Shown here one piece after another: positions 52,037 to 58,412 of a stretch of DNA of 64,000 bases. The DNA comes from Lustribacter sp965277075 (GTDB lineage Bacteria; Vulcanimicrobiota; Vulcanimicrobiia; Vulcanimicrobiales; Vulcanimicrobiaceae), in NCBI GenBank assembly GCA_965277075.1, contig OZ255707.1, forward strand, positions 1,550,001 through 1,614,000. The letters run 5' to 3'. Position 1 is the first letter of the stretch; each line of letters begins with the position of its first letter. Made by a program: the position numbers and the translations under genes. The notes beneath the pieces were generated by a model. It saw nothing but the letters and a program-made list of their open reading frames with translations. It searched no databases and was not told the DNA's origin.

Positions 52037-52738
52037 ATGCTTGAATTCGAGGGCGTGGTCCAGCGTTTCGGAACGCGGACCGTGCTCGACGGCGTGACGT
52101 TTTCGGTCGCGCGCGGCGAACGAGTGGCGCTCGTCGGACCGAGCGGCGCCGGCAAGACGACGCTCTTCCGGCTCGCCTACGGTGCGTTCGCACCGACGGG
52201 AGGGCGCGTGCTGGTCGACGGTGAGGAACCGGGACGGCTGAGCGGCGGTGCCTTACGCACCTTACGCTCGAAGATCGCCGTGATCTTTCAATCGCACGGC
52301 CTCGTCGATCAACTGAGCGTTCGCGCCAATGTCATCGCAGGAACGTTCGGCCGGCGCTCGACCTTCGGTGCGGTGCGCGCGGTCGTGGCGCCGCGCGACG
52401 ACGAACGTGAGGCGGTGCGGCGCGCGCTTGCGCACGTCGGGCTCGCGGAGCGTATCGACGACCGCGTCTTCGAACTCTCCGGCGGCCAACGCCAACGTGT
52501 CGCCGTGGCGCGCGCGATCGCCGGGCGCGCATCGCTGGTCCTCGCCGACGAACCTGCGGCGTCGCTCGATCCCGAACTCGGCCGCGACGTCGTCGACCTG
52601 CTCTTACGGGACGCGCGGGAGCGCAACGCGACGCTGATCTGCACGTTACATCAGCGCGAACTCACGGAGGGGTTCGACCGCGTCGTCGCGCTGCGCGACG
52701 GCCGGCTCGTCGACGGGCGCACACCGGCCTTCGCATGA
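52037..52738 (+). CDS. phnC: PhnC-type ABC transporter ATPase
   Basis: This is the ATP-hydrolysing subunit of the importer, 233 residues. Walker A is GPSGAGKTTLFRL, the Q-loop lies in AVIFQSHGLV, the signature is LSGGQRQRVAVARAI, Walker B is SLVLADEPAASLDP and the switch His is in CTLHQREL. Its stop overlaps the permease start by 4 nt. Sequence features match the phosphonate-type ATPases. Confidence 0.94.
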   Translation: MLEFEGVVQRFGTRTVLDGVTFSVARGERVALVGPSGAGKTTLFRLAYGAFAPTGGRVLVDGEEPGRLSGGALRTLRSKIAVIFQSHGLVDQLSVRANVIAGTFGRRSTFGAVRAVVAPRDDEREAVRRALAHVGLAERIDDRVFELSGGQRQRVAVARAIAGRASLVLADEPAASLDPELGRDVVDLLLRDARERNATLICTLHQRELTEGFDRVVALRDGRLVDGRTPAFA

Positions 52739-54147
52739 CCGAAACGGCAGTCACGTATTTTCGCGACGCGGTGCTGCAAACGCTCGGCATCGCGTGCGCG
52801 TCGCTGATCGTCGCGCTCGTCGCCGGCACGCCGCTCGCCTTCGTGATCGCGCGCGGCGGCCGGCTCGGGCGCGCCGTCTCCGCGGGCACGACGATCGTTC
52901 GCGCGGTCCCCGACCTGGTGCTTGCGATCGTCTTCGTCGTCGCACTGGGTCTCGGACCCGGGCCCGCAATCGTCGCGCTCGGCGTCCACTATGCGGCGGT
53001 CATCGCGAAGATGTTCTCGGACGTCGTCGGTTCGGTGCGCCGTGAACCGGCCGAAGCGCTCGTCGCGACCGGCGCGCGTTCGGGCGCGGCGCTGCTCGTC
53101 GGCCTGGTGCCGGCCGCCTGGCCCGGCATCGTCGGTTTCGGGGTGTACGCCTTCGAGAGCATCATGCGCGCGGCGGTCATCGTCGGTGTCGTCGGTGCCG
53201 GCGGTATCGGCGCGGTTCTCATTCAACAGCTCAACTTGGCCGACTATCGCGGCTTCACGGTCAGCGTCGTCATTCTCGCCCTTCTTATCGCCGCGATCGA
53301 AGCACTCGGCGGATATTTTCGCTCGACGGCAACACCGCGCGCCGTCGGTATTACGCTCGGCGCCATCGCGCTCGCCGGCGTCGTCGCGCTTGCGCTCGCA
53401 CCGGATCCGCCGTGGCGCATGCTCGCGACGGCACCGGAGCATCTCGCCAATTATCTGGCCGGTTCGCTCCCGCAGATCGACGGCGACATCGTGCGCACGG
53501 CGCTCGGCGGCGCGCTCGAATGCGTCCTCGTCGCCCTTGCCGGTACATTGCTCGGCGTCGTGCTTGCCCTTCCGCTCGCACTTCTCATCGCATGGCCCGT
53601 GGCGCGGGGATGGATGCGCGGCACCGGTTGGCGCCCGCTATCGCTGCCCGCCGAAATCGCGAGCCGGATCGCGTTAACCGCCGCGCGCGCGGTCCCACCG
53701 CTCGCGATGGGACTCGTCGGTGTCGTGCTGATCGGAATCGGGCCCCTCGCCGGCGCGTTTGCCTTGACCTTGCACACCGCGGGCGTCCTCGGAAAACTGC
53801 TTGCGGAGAGTTTTGACGTCGCGGATCGCGCGCCGGCCGAAGCGCTCGTCGCCAACGGCGCGAGCGGAACGGCGGCGGCGCTGATTGCGCTCGTACCGTC
53901 GGCGTTCGGTGCGATGGTCGCCCACACACTCTACCGCTTCGAATGGAACATCCGCGCTTCGACCGCGCTCGGCATGGTCGGCGCGGGCGGTTTGGGCCAA
54001 GCGATTTTCAACGCACAACAACTGCTGTTCTATCGCCAGCTCAGCACGTACGTGCTCGTCGCGATCGCCCTCGTGCTCGTCGTTGACGGATGTGGCGCAC
54101 GTTTGCGCCACGCGCTACGGCTCGAGCGGCTGGCCGTCGAAGCGTAA
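52735..54147 (+). CDS. phnE: PhnE-type ABC permease, two permease domains fused
   Basis: This is a membrane permease of 470 residues made of two PhnE-like halves in one chain, giving about twelve helices. Each half has its own EAA-type coupling loop: EPAEALVATGARSGAALLVGL in the first, APAEALVANGASGTAAALIAL in the second, each followed by a GMVGAGG- or GVVGAGGIG-type turn. Most systems use two separate PhnE proteins; fused forms are known. It forms one importer with the ATPase and PhnD-like protein upstream. Confidence 0.92.
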   Translation: MTETAVTYFRDAVLQTLGIACASLIVALVAGTPLAFVIARGGRLGRAVSAGTTIVRAVPDLVLAIVFVVALGLGPGPAIVALGVHYAAVIAKMFSDVVGSVRREPAEALVATGARSGAALLVGLVPAAWPGIVGFGVYAFESIMRAAVIVGVVGAGGIGAVLIQQLNLADYRGFTVSVVILALLIAAIEALGGYFRSTATPRAVGITLGAIALAGVVALALAPDPPWRMLATAPEHLANYLAGSLPQIDGDIVRTALGGALECVLVALAGTLLGVVLALPLALLIAWPVARGWMRGTGWRPLSLPAEIASRIALTAARAVPPLAMGLVGVVLIGIGPLAGAFALTLHTAGVLGKLLAESFDVADRAPAEALVANGASGTAAALIALVPSAFGAMVAHTLYRFEWNIRASTALGMVGAGGLGQAIFNAQQLLFYRQLSTYVLVAIALVLVVDGCGARLRHALRLERLAVEA

Positions 54148-54151
54148 CCGC

Positions 54152-54157
54152 CGGAGG
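54152..54157 (+). promoter_or_regulatory. Shine-Dalgarno CGGAGG for the binding protein at 54163
   Basis: CGGAGG directly follows the permease stop. Five bases later comes ATT (54163), which is in frame with the binding protein and has no ATG, GTG or TTG competitor at a usable distance. It is the second clear case in this window of a strong ribosome-binding site in front of a non-standard start. Confidence 0.55.
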
Positions 54158-54162
54158 CTTTC

Positions 54163-54984
54163 ATTCGAGCAAATTCACACGAAAGTTTCGCCGGTTATCC
54201 CTGGTACGATTCGGCCGCGTCCCCCGGCGCCGTCAACGCGCTCTGGACGGGATTGCGAAGCGCATTCATCGCTGCGGGCGTGGCGGACGTTCCGGCGATG
54301 CTCGATCGCCGGCGACCCTACGGCACGGATCCGGACGGCGACTGTTTGTTCACGCAGACCTGCAGTTACACGCTCTTCACGACCGCACGCGGCGAGTTCA
54401 CCGTCCTCGGCGCACCCGCGTACACCGCGCCCGGCTGCAGCGGACCGCAGCACCGCAGCTTCATCGTCGTTCGCGACACGTCGTATATCGAGCGGCTCGA
54501 CGACCTGCGCGGCAAGAGCTTCGCGATCAACGAGATGAACTCGAACTCCGGCATGAACGCGCCGCGGCTGCTCTTTTCACGCGCGGCAGCGAATGGGAAG
54601 TTCTTCGAACGCACGATCGTCTCGGGTGGTCACATGGCGAGCGCCGAACTGGTACGTGCGAATCGCGTCGACGCCGCCGCAATCGACTGCGTGACCTTTG
54701 CGCTCTTGGCGCGTTACCATCCGGCGAGCGTCCACCGTCTGCGCATCATCGGTGAAACGCACGACTCGCCGACCCCGCCGTTCGTCACGTCGCGTCGAAC
54801 GTCTGCGCGCGTCGCCGCCGCGCTGCGCGATGGCTTGTCGGCGTTTTTCACCGATCCGGCGCATGCGCATACGCGCGCAGCGCTCTTCCTCGGCGGCATC
54901 GCTTTCTGCGATGAATCCGACTACGACGTCGTGATGGAATACGAGCGCGCGGCGCAGAGAAACGGCTATCCCGTACTGGGCTGA
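54163..54984 (+). CDS. PhnD/transferrin-type small binding protein, cytoplasmic-like
   Basis: This is a PhnD/SsuA/transferrin-superfamily protein of about 273 residues without a signal peptide. It follows the family layout with GYPWYDSAASPGAVNALWTGL at the N-terminus, then LFTQTCSYTLF and the helix GKSFAINEMNSNSGMNA, and RVDAAAIDCVTFAL. The first usable standard codon (TTG 54253) would remove 30 conserved-looking residues, whereas ATT at 54163 sits 5 nt after CGGAGG. It is the last gene of the transporter operon and overlaps the convergent serine hydrolase gene by 19 bases. Confidence 0.82.
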   Translation: MRANSHESFAGYPWYDSAASPGAVNALWTGLRSAFIAAGVADVPAMLDRRRPYGTDPDGDCLFTQTCSYTLFTTARGEFTVLGAPAYTAPGCSGPQHRSFIVVRDTSYIERLDDLRGKSFAINEMNSNSGMNAPRLLFSRAAANGKFFERTIVSGGHMASAELVRANRVDAAAIDCVTFALLARYHPASVHRLRIIGETHDSPTPPFVTSRRTSARVAAALRDGLSAFFTDPAHAHTRAALFLGGIAFCDESDYDVVMEYERAAQRNGYPVLG

Positions 54985-56408
54985 ACGCGGAAGCCGGCGA
55001 TTTTCCCGTCGGCGGTCAACGTGATCGTCATCAGCGTCTGGGCCGAGCCGAACGCTGCAGCATACCGGTAGACGGTCAAATCGCCGGGCGCGGCGGTCGT
55101 ACCGATAAACGTCAGGTGCTGCGGCTCACCGAGCGCGGTAAACATGGTTTTCGTCTGCGCGATGACGTCGGGCGTCAGCAAGCTCTGCATTTGCGGCGCG
55201 AGCTGCGTGCGATCGACGTCGCCGGTTTGGAAGCGGTGGAACCATTCGCGAACGCGCGCGGTGATCGCCGCGTCCTCACCGGGAGCCGGCGTCGGGGCGA
55301 GCGGCACGGCATCGGGATGCAGTGCATTGAAGATCGCCGTCACGATACGCGCCGGTTCTGCGAATCCGAGGTTGGTGAGTGCCACGATCGTCTGGTCGTC
55401 ACTCGGGTAGGTCGCATTCGTCGCGCTGAAACCGAACGTCCCACCGTTATGCCACACGCGGGGATGCGTCGACGTGCCGTCGATGATCCAACCGAAACCG
55501 TATCTCGTCGGGGTTCCGTTGGGCAAGGTCCCGCTCATTTGCATCAGGCGCACGTCGTCCGGACCGACGATCGTTCCGGCGAGGAGCGCATTGTCCCAGG
55601 CCAACACGTCGCCGGCGGTCGACACAATACCGCCCGCGGCGAACGCCCACGTCTCGTCGAGCGGCGGAGCCGGCGCAATCGTCGCGCCGTCCTTCACGTA
55701 GCCGCGCGCCGTCGCGGCGTCCGGCATACCGTCGCCGATGAATCCCGAGTGCGTCATGTGCGCAGGTAGGAAGATATGCTCGCGCACGTAGTGCTCGTAG
55801 GTTTCGTGCGTGACGAGCTCGATGATGCGGCCCAGCAGCGCGTAGTTGGTATTGCTATACTGCCACTGCGTTCCGGGCGCAAATGCGAGCGGCTTCTCCG
55901 ACACGTGCGCGAGCAGCGCAGGGAACGCGACCGGGTGCGCGGCAAGCACGGGCGACGGCAACGTTCCGAGGTACTCCGGAATGCCGGAGGTCTGCCCCAA
56001 GAGTTCGCGGATCGTCACGGCTTCGGCGTTCGTATACGACGGAACGTACGTGCCGAGGCGATCGTCGAGTGAGAGCGCGCGTCGATCGACTAACTGCATG
56101 ATGCACGCCGCAGTAAACTGCTTCGTCACCGAACCGATTTGAAAGCGCGTCGTCTCGGTCGCCGCAACGTGCGCGCTGACGTCGGCGCGACCGTATCCCC
56201 GCAGCGCCACGGCGTGGCCGTGTTCCGCGACGAGCACGACGAGGCCGGGCAAACGCTGCGCGGCCATACCGTCGCGCGCGGCGCGATCGACGATATCAGC
56301 GACCGTCGGCATCGTTCCGGGAACCGCGGCCGGCGGCGCTCCGTTCGACGCGACCGTCAGCGTGAATATGAAGAGCGAGAGCAGCGAGAAAAACCGAACC
56401 GCGCGCAT
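54966..56408 (-). CDS. Exported serine hydrolase, class C beta-lactamase fold
   Basis: This is a penicillin-binding-protein/beta-lactamase-fold hydrolase of 480 residues with a signal peptide (MRAVRFFSLLSLFIFTLTVA). The catalytic motifs are SVTK (Ser and Lys, in FQIGSVTKQFTAA), YSN (WQYSNTNYALLG) and HNGG in place of the third KTG motif. A C-terminal domain of about 120 residues follows, predicted to be an NTF2-like beta domain. It is an esterase, peptidase or D-aminopeptidase type rather than a proven lactamase. ATG 56408 is preferred, and a GTG at 56420 is possible. Confidence 0.9.
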   Translation of the reverse strand: MRAVRFFSLLSLFIFTLTVASNGAPPAAVPGTMPTVADIVDRAARDGMAAQRLPGLVVLVAEHGHAVALRGYGRADVSAHVAATETTRFQIGSVTKQFTAACIMQLVDRRALSLDDRLGTYVPSYTNAEAVTIRELLGQTSGIPEYLGTLPSPVLAAHPVAFPALLAHVSEKPLAFAPGTQWQYSNTNYALLGRIIELVTHETYEHYVREHIFLPAHMTHSGFIGDGMPDAATARGYVKDGATIAPAPPLDETWAFAAGGIVSTAGDVLAWDNALLAGTIVGPDDVRLMQMSGTLPNGTPTRYGFGWIIDGTSTHPRVWHNGGTFGFSATNATYPSDDQTIVALTNLGFAEPARIVTAIFNALHPDAVPLAPTPAPGEDAAITARVREWFHRFQTGDVDRTQLAPQMQSLLTPDVIAQTKTMFTALGEPQHLTFIGTTAAPGDLTVYRYAAAFGSAQTLMTITLTADGKIAGFRVQPSTG

Positions 56409-56426
56409 TATCCTGGGCACCTTGTC

Positions 56427-56441
56427 CTGACTTTATGTCAG
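56427..56441. repeat. Short palindrome upstream of the serine hydrolase
   Basis: CTGACTTTATGTCAG is a 5-bp inverted repeat with a 5-base AT-rich centre, ending about 20 bases before the serine hydrolase start. It could be an operator overlapping the promoter. The 150-base gap to the rightward stress-protein gene shows nothing else clear. Confidence 0.3.
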
Positions 56442-56559
56442 CCCCTCGGTCGGCGGTACGTCGTGCAACGCGGTGCAGTCCGCATCGAAGCCGGGAACAA
56501 AACGTGCGGCACGGCGATACCGTCGACGTTTGCCTCCTACCCGCACCCGAGGAGTAAAC

Positions 56560-57564
56560 ATGTTCGACTCGACTACTGCACGCGATGATGCGTACGAGGG
56601 ACGCGCACTCGTTGCAGCGTTTCCCGATCGTGACGCCGCACATGATGCGGCTCACCGGCTCCAAGCGGAGGGCTTCCACCGGATCTGGCTCGGCATCACG
56701 CACCCGGCCGACGCAGCGGACGATCTCGATCGCACATCGCCGCCGGTCGACGGCGAGACCGGGACGAACGACAACGTCGTCGTCGAGACGGCGAACGATT
56801 CATTCGGCGACCGGATCGGACGTTTTTTCAACGGCCGGTCCGGTCAGCGCGGCTTGCACGACGAACTCGTCAGGCACGGGGTCGACGCGGGCGCGGCAGC
56901 GTCGATCGAACGCTCGATCGCACCCGGCAGCGCGATTCTGACACTCGACGGTTCAAACCATCCGGAGATGGCCGCGCATATCGTCGAAGATTGCGGCGGA
57001 CACTTGTTGGCCGGTGAAGGGTTCGACGAAGTCGCCGATCGCACGACGCCTTCGACGAAAGACGACCTTCGCGGTTCGGACGTGCTGGGCTACGGCGAAC
57101 CGACGAAGTATGCGCGCGGTGCCGAGATCGACGAAGAGCGGCGCATTCGCCTGCGCACGGAGCGCCTGGACGTTGCGAAGCAGCGGGAATCCGCCGGCGT
57201 CGCGAGCGTCGGCACGGACGTCGTCGCGAAGCAAAACGAAATGGACGTTCCCGTGATGCACGAGGAACTGTTCGTCGAACGCCGCGCGACGAGTGCAACG
57301 GATTCCGCACGCGCAGACACGACCGCGATCGGCGAGACCGCCACGATCAGTATTCCGCTAATGCGCGAACGCGTCGTTGTCACGAAGCGTCCCGTCGTTA
57401 CCGACGAGTACGTCATCGGCAAGCGCCAAGTCGGCGAAACCCAGCACATCTCGGAGACGACGCGCGAAGAGAAGCTGGTCGTCGACGACGCCACGGCAAG
57501 TACGGGCGATCGGTCCACAACCGACACGTCCGCAGGTCAGGGCGTCAGCCGGACGATGCCTTAG
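56560..57564 (+). CDS. YsnF/AvaK-type stress protein with DUF2382 repeats
   Basis: This is a soluble protein of 334 residues. The N-terminal part (GRALVAAFPDRDAAHDAAHRLQAEGF) resembles the fold of general stress protein 17M or a YflT-like domain. The C-terminal part has two DUF2382-type repeats, one with LRTERLDVAKQRES and MDVPVMHEELFVERR, the next with ISIPLMRERVVVTKRPVV and VIGKRQVGET. Function is unknown, and expression under stress is typical. The ATG at 56560 is preceded by GAGGAG. It ends tail to tail with a related gene, overlapping by 4 bases. Confidence 0.85.
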   Translation: MFDSTTARDDAYEGRALVAAFPDRDAAHDAAHRLQAEGFHRIWLGITHPADAADDLDRTSPPVDGETGTNDNVVVETANDSFGDRIGRFFNGRSGQRGLHDELVRHGVDAGAAASIERSIAPGSAILTLDGSNHPEMAAHIVEDCGGHLLAGEGFDEVADRTTPSTKDDLRGSDVLGYGEPTKYARGAEIDEERRIRLRTERLDVAKQRESAGVASVGTDVVAKQNEMDVPVMHEELFVERRATSATDSARADTTAIGETATISIPLMRERVVVTKRPVVTDEYVIGKRQVGETQHISETTREEKLVVDDATASTGDRSTTDTSAGQGVSRTMP

Positions 57565-58160
57565 TTCGAGGTTTCATCGCCGAGTGGGACACGCACGGGA
57601 TCCGCGCCGTCCCGCTCGACGATCAATTCTTCGTGACGAACCGGGACGGTGATCGTGCGCTGCTCGGTCACGGTTTCACGTCGCACGCGCGCTTCGGTCG
57701 TCTGCGCTTCGGTTGCAACGTCGAGCGCTTCCGCTCGCAATTGAACGACGCGCTCGTCGCTCGTCGCCGGTACGGCCGCGGACTCGGCCGGCCGTACCGG
57801 TGCTACAGCCGCCGGGTGAAGCGCCGGGCCCGCGACCGACTCGCCGCGTACGACTGCTGCCGCATCGTTCGCGCGGGCGCCGGCGGCGATCGTCACGAGT
57901 GTCGCGCCGCCGGCAACTTCGTCACCGAGCGCGCGCGCATCAGCGGCCGAAAATCCGGAACGCTGAAGCGCTTGCGCGAAGTCGAACTCCGTTAAACCGG
58001 CTTCGGGTGCAACGTGTTCGTCACTCGTTTCGCCGACACGCTCGCTGATACGCACGTCCGCGAAGCCGGCGGCGCGCAGCCGCTGCACGACTTCCTTGGC
58101 CTCGCTCGATTTTCGATAGGTCTGGGCGACGGTCTCGCCGGCGATTCGGGGTTCCACCAT
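57561..58160 (-). CDS. DUF2382-type stress protein
   Basis: This is a protein of 199 residues related to the C-terminal part of the neighbouring gene. An N-terminal domain (AGETVAQTYRKSSEAKEVVQRLRAAGF) resembles the 17M-like region. The C-terminus has a single DUF2382 repeat (VQLRAEALDVATEAQTTEARV then TITVPVRHEELIVERDG). It is convergent with the larger paralogue and shares its last 4 bases. The pair probably arose by inverted duplication or reshuffling. Confidence 0.8.
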   Translation of the reverse strand: MVEPRIAGETVAQTYRKSSEAKEVVQRLRAAGFADVRISERVGETSDEHVAPEAGLTEFDFAQALQRSGFSAADARALGDEVAGGATLVTIAAGARANDAAAVVRGESVAGPALHPAAVAPVRPAESAAVPATSDERVVQLRAEALDVATEAQTTEARVRRETVTEQRTITVPVRHEELIVERDGADPVRVPLGDETSN

Positions 58161-58245
58161 CGTTCACGCTCCTACCAGCATTCCTACCCGCGTGTCCGCC
58201 GAGGTTCACTCGTTACACCAGTTCGAGAACGGGAACGAACAGCCC

Positions 58246-58401
58246 ATGGATCGCATCACGACCCTCGCGCAGGCGCCCTTCGCCGGTTTGCCGGTTTGGG
58301 TGTGGATCGCGATCGCCGTCGTCGTCGTGGTGATTCTACTCGCAGCCGTCGCGTCGCGACGCAAACGCCGTCAAGCGGTCATCAAAACGCGCATCGGCTG
58401 A
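58246..58401 (+). CDS. Small single-helix membrane protein
   Basis: This is a 51-residue protein with one long hydrophobic helix (PVWVWIAIAVVVVVILLAAVA) followed by a basic RRKRRQAVIK tail, suggesting an inward-facing C-terminus. A GTG at 58192 would add 18 residues. Its stop (TGA 58399-58401) overlaps the Shine-Dalgarno of the molybdoenzyme gene, so the two may be translationally coupled. I do not recognise the family. Confidence 0.5.
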   Translation: MDRITTLAQAPFAGLPVWVWIAIAVVVVVILLAAVASRRKRRQAVIKTRIG

Positions 58402-58406
58402 GGGAG
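58401..58406 (+). promoter_or_regulatory. Shine-Dalgarno AGGGAG for the BisC-like gene
   Basis: AGGGAG lies 6 bases before ACG (58413), which is in frame with the start of homology of the BisC-like protein. No ATG, GTG or TTG lies between the Shine-Dalgarno and the conserved domain. Confidence 0.5.
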
Positions 58407-58412
58407 CCGCCA

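Noticed and set aside
58014..58412. An upstream extension of the BisC-like frame using standard start codons.
   Set aside because: The extra residues are Arg-rich and antisense to, or overlapping, other genes. BisC-type enzymes begin where the ACG lies.
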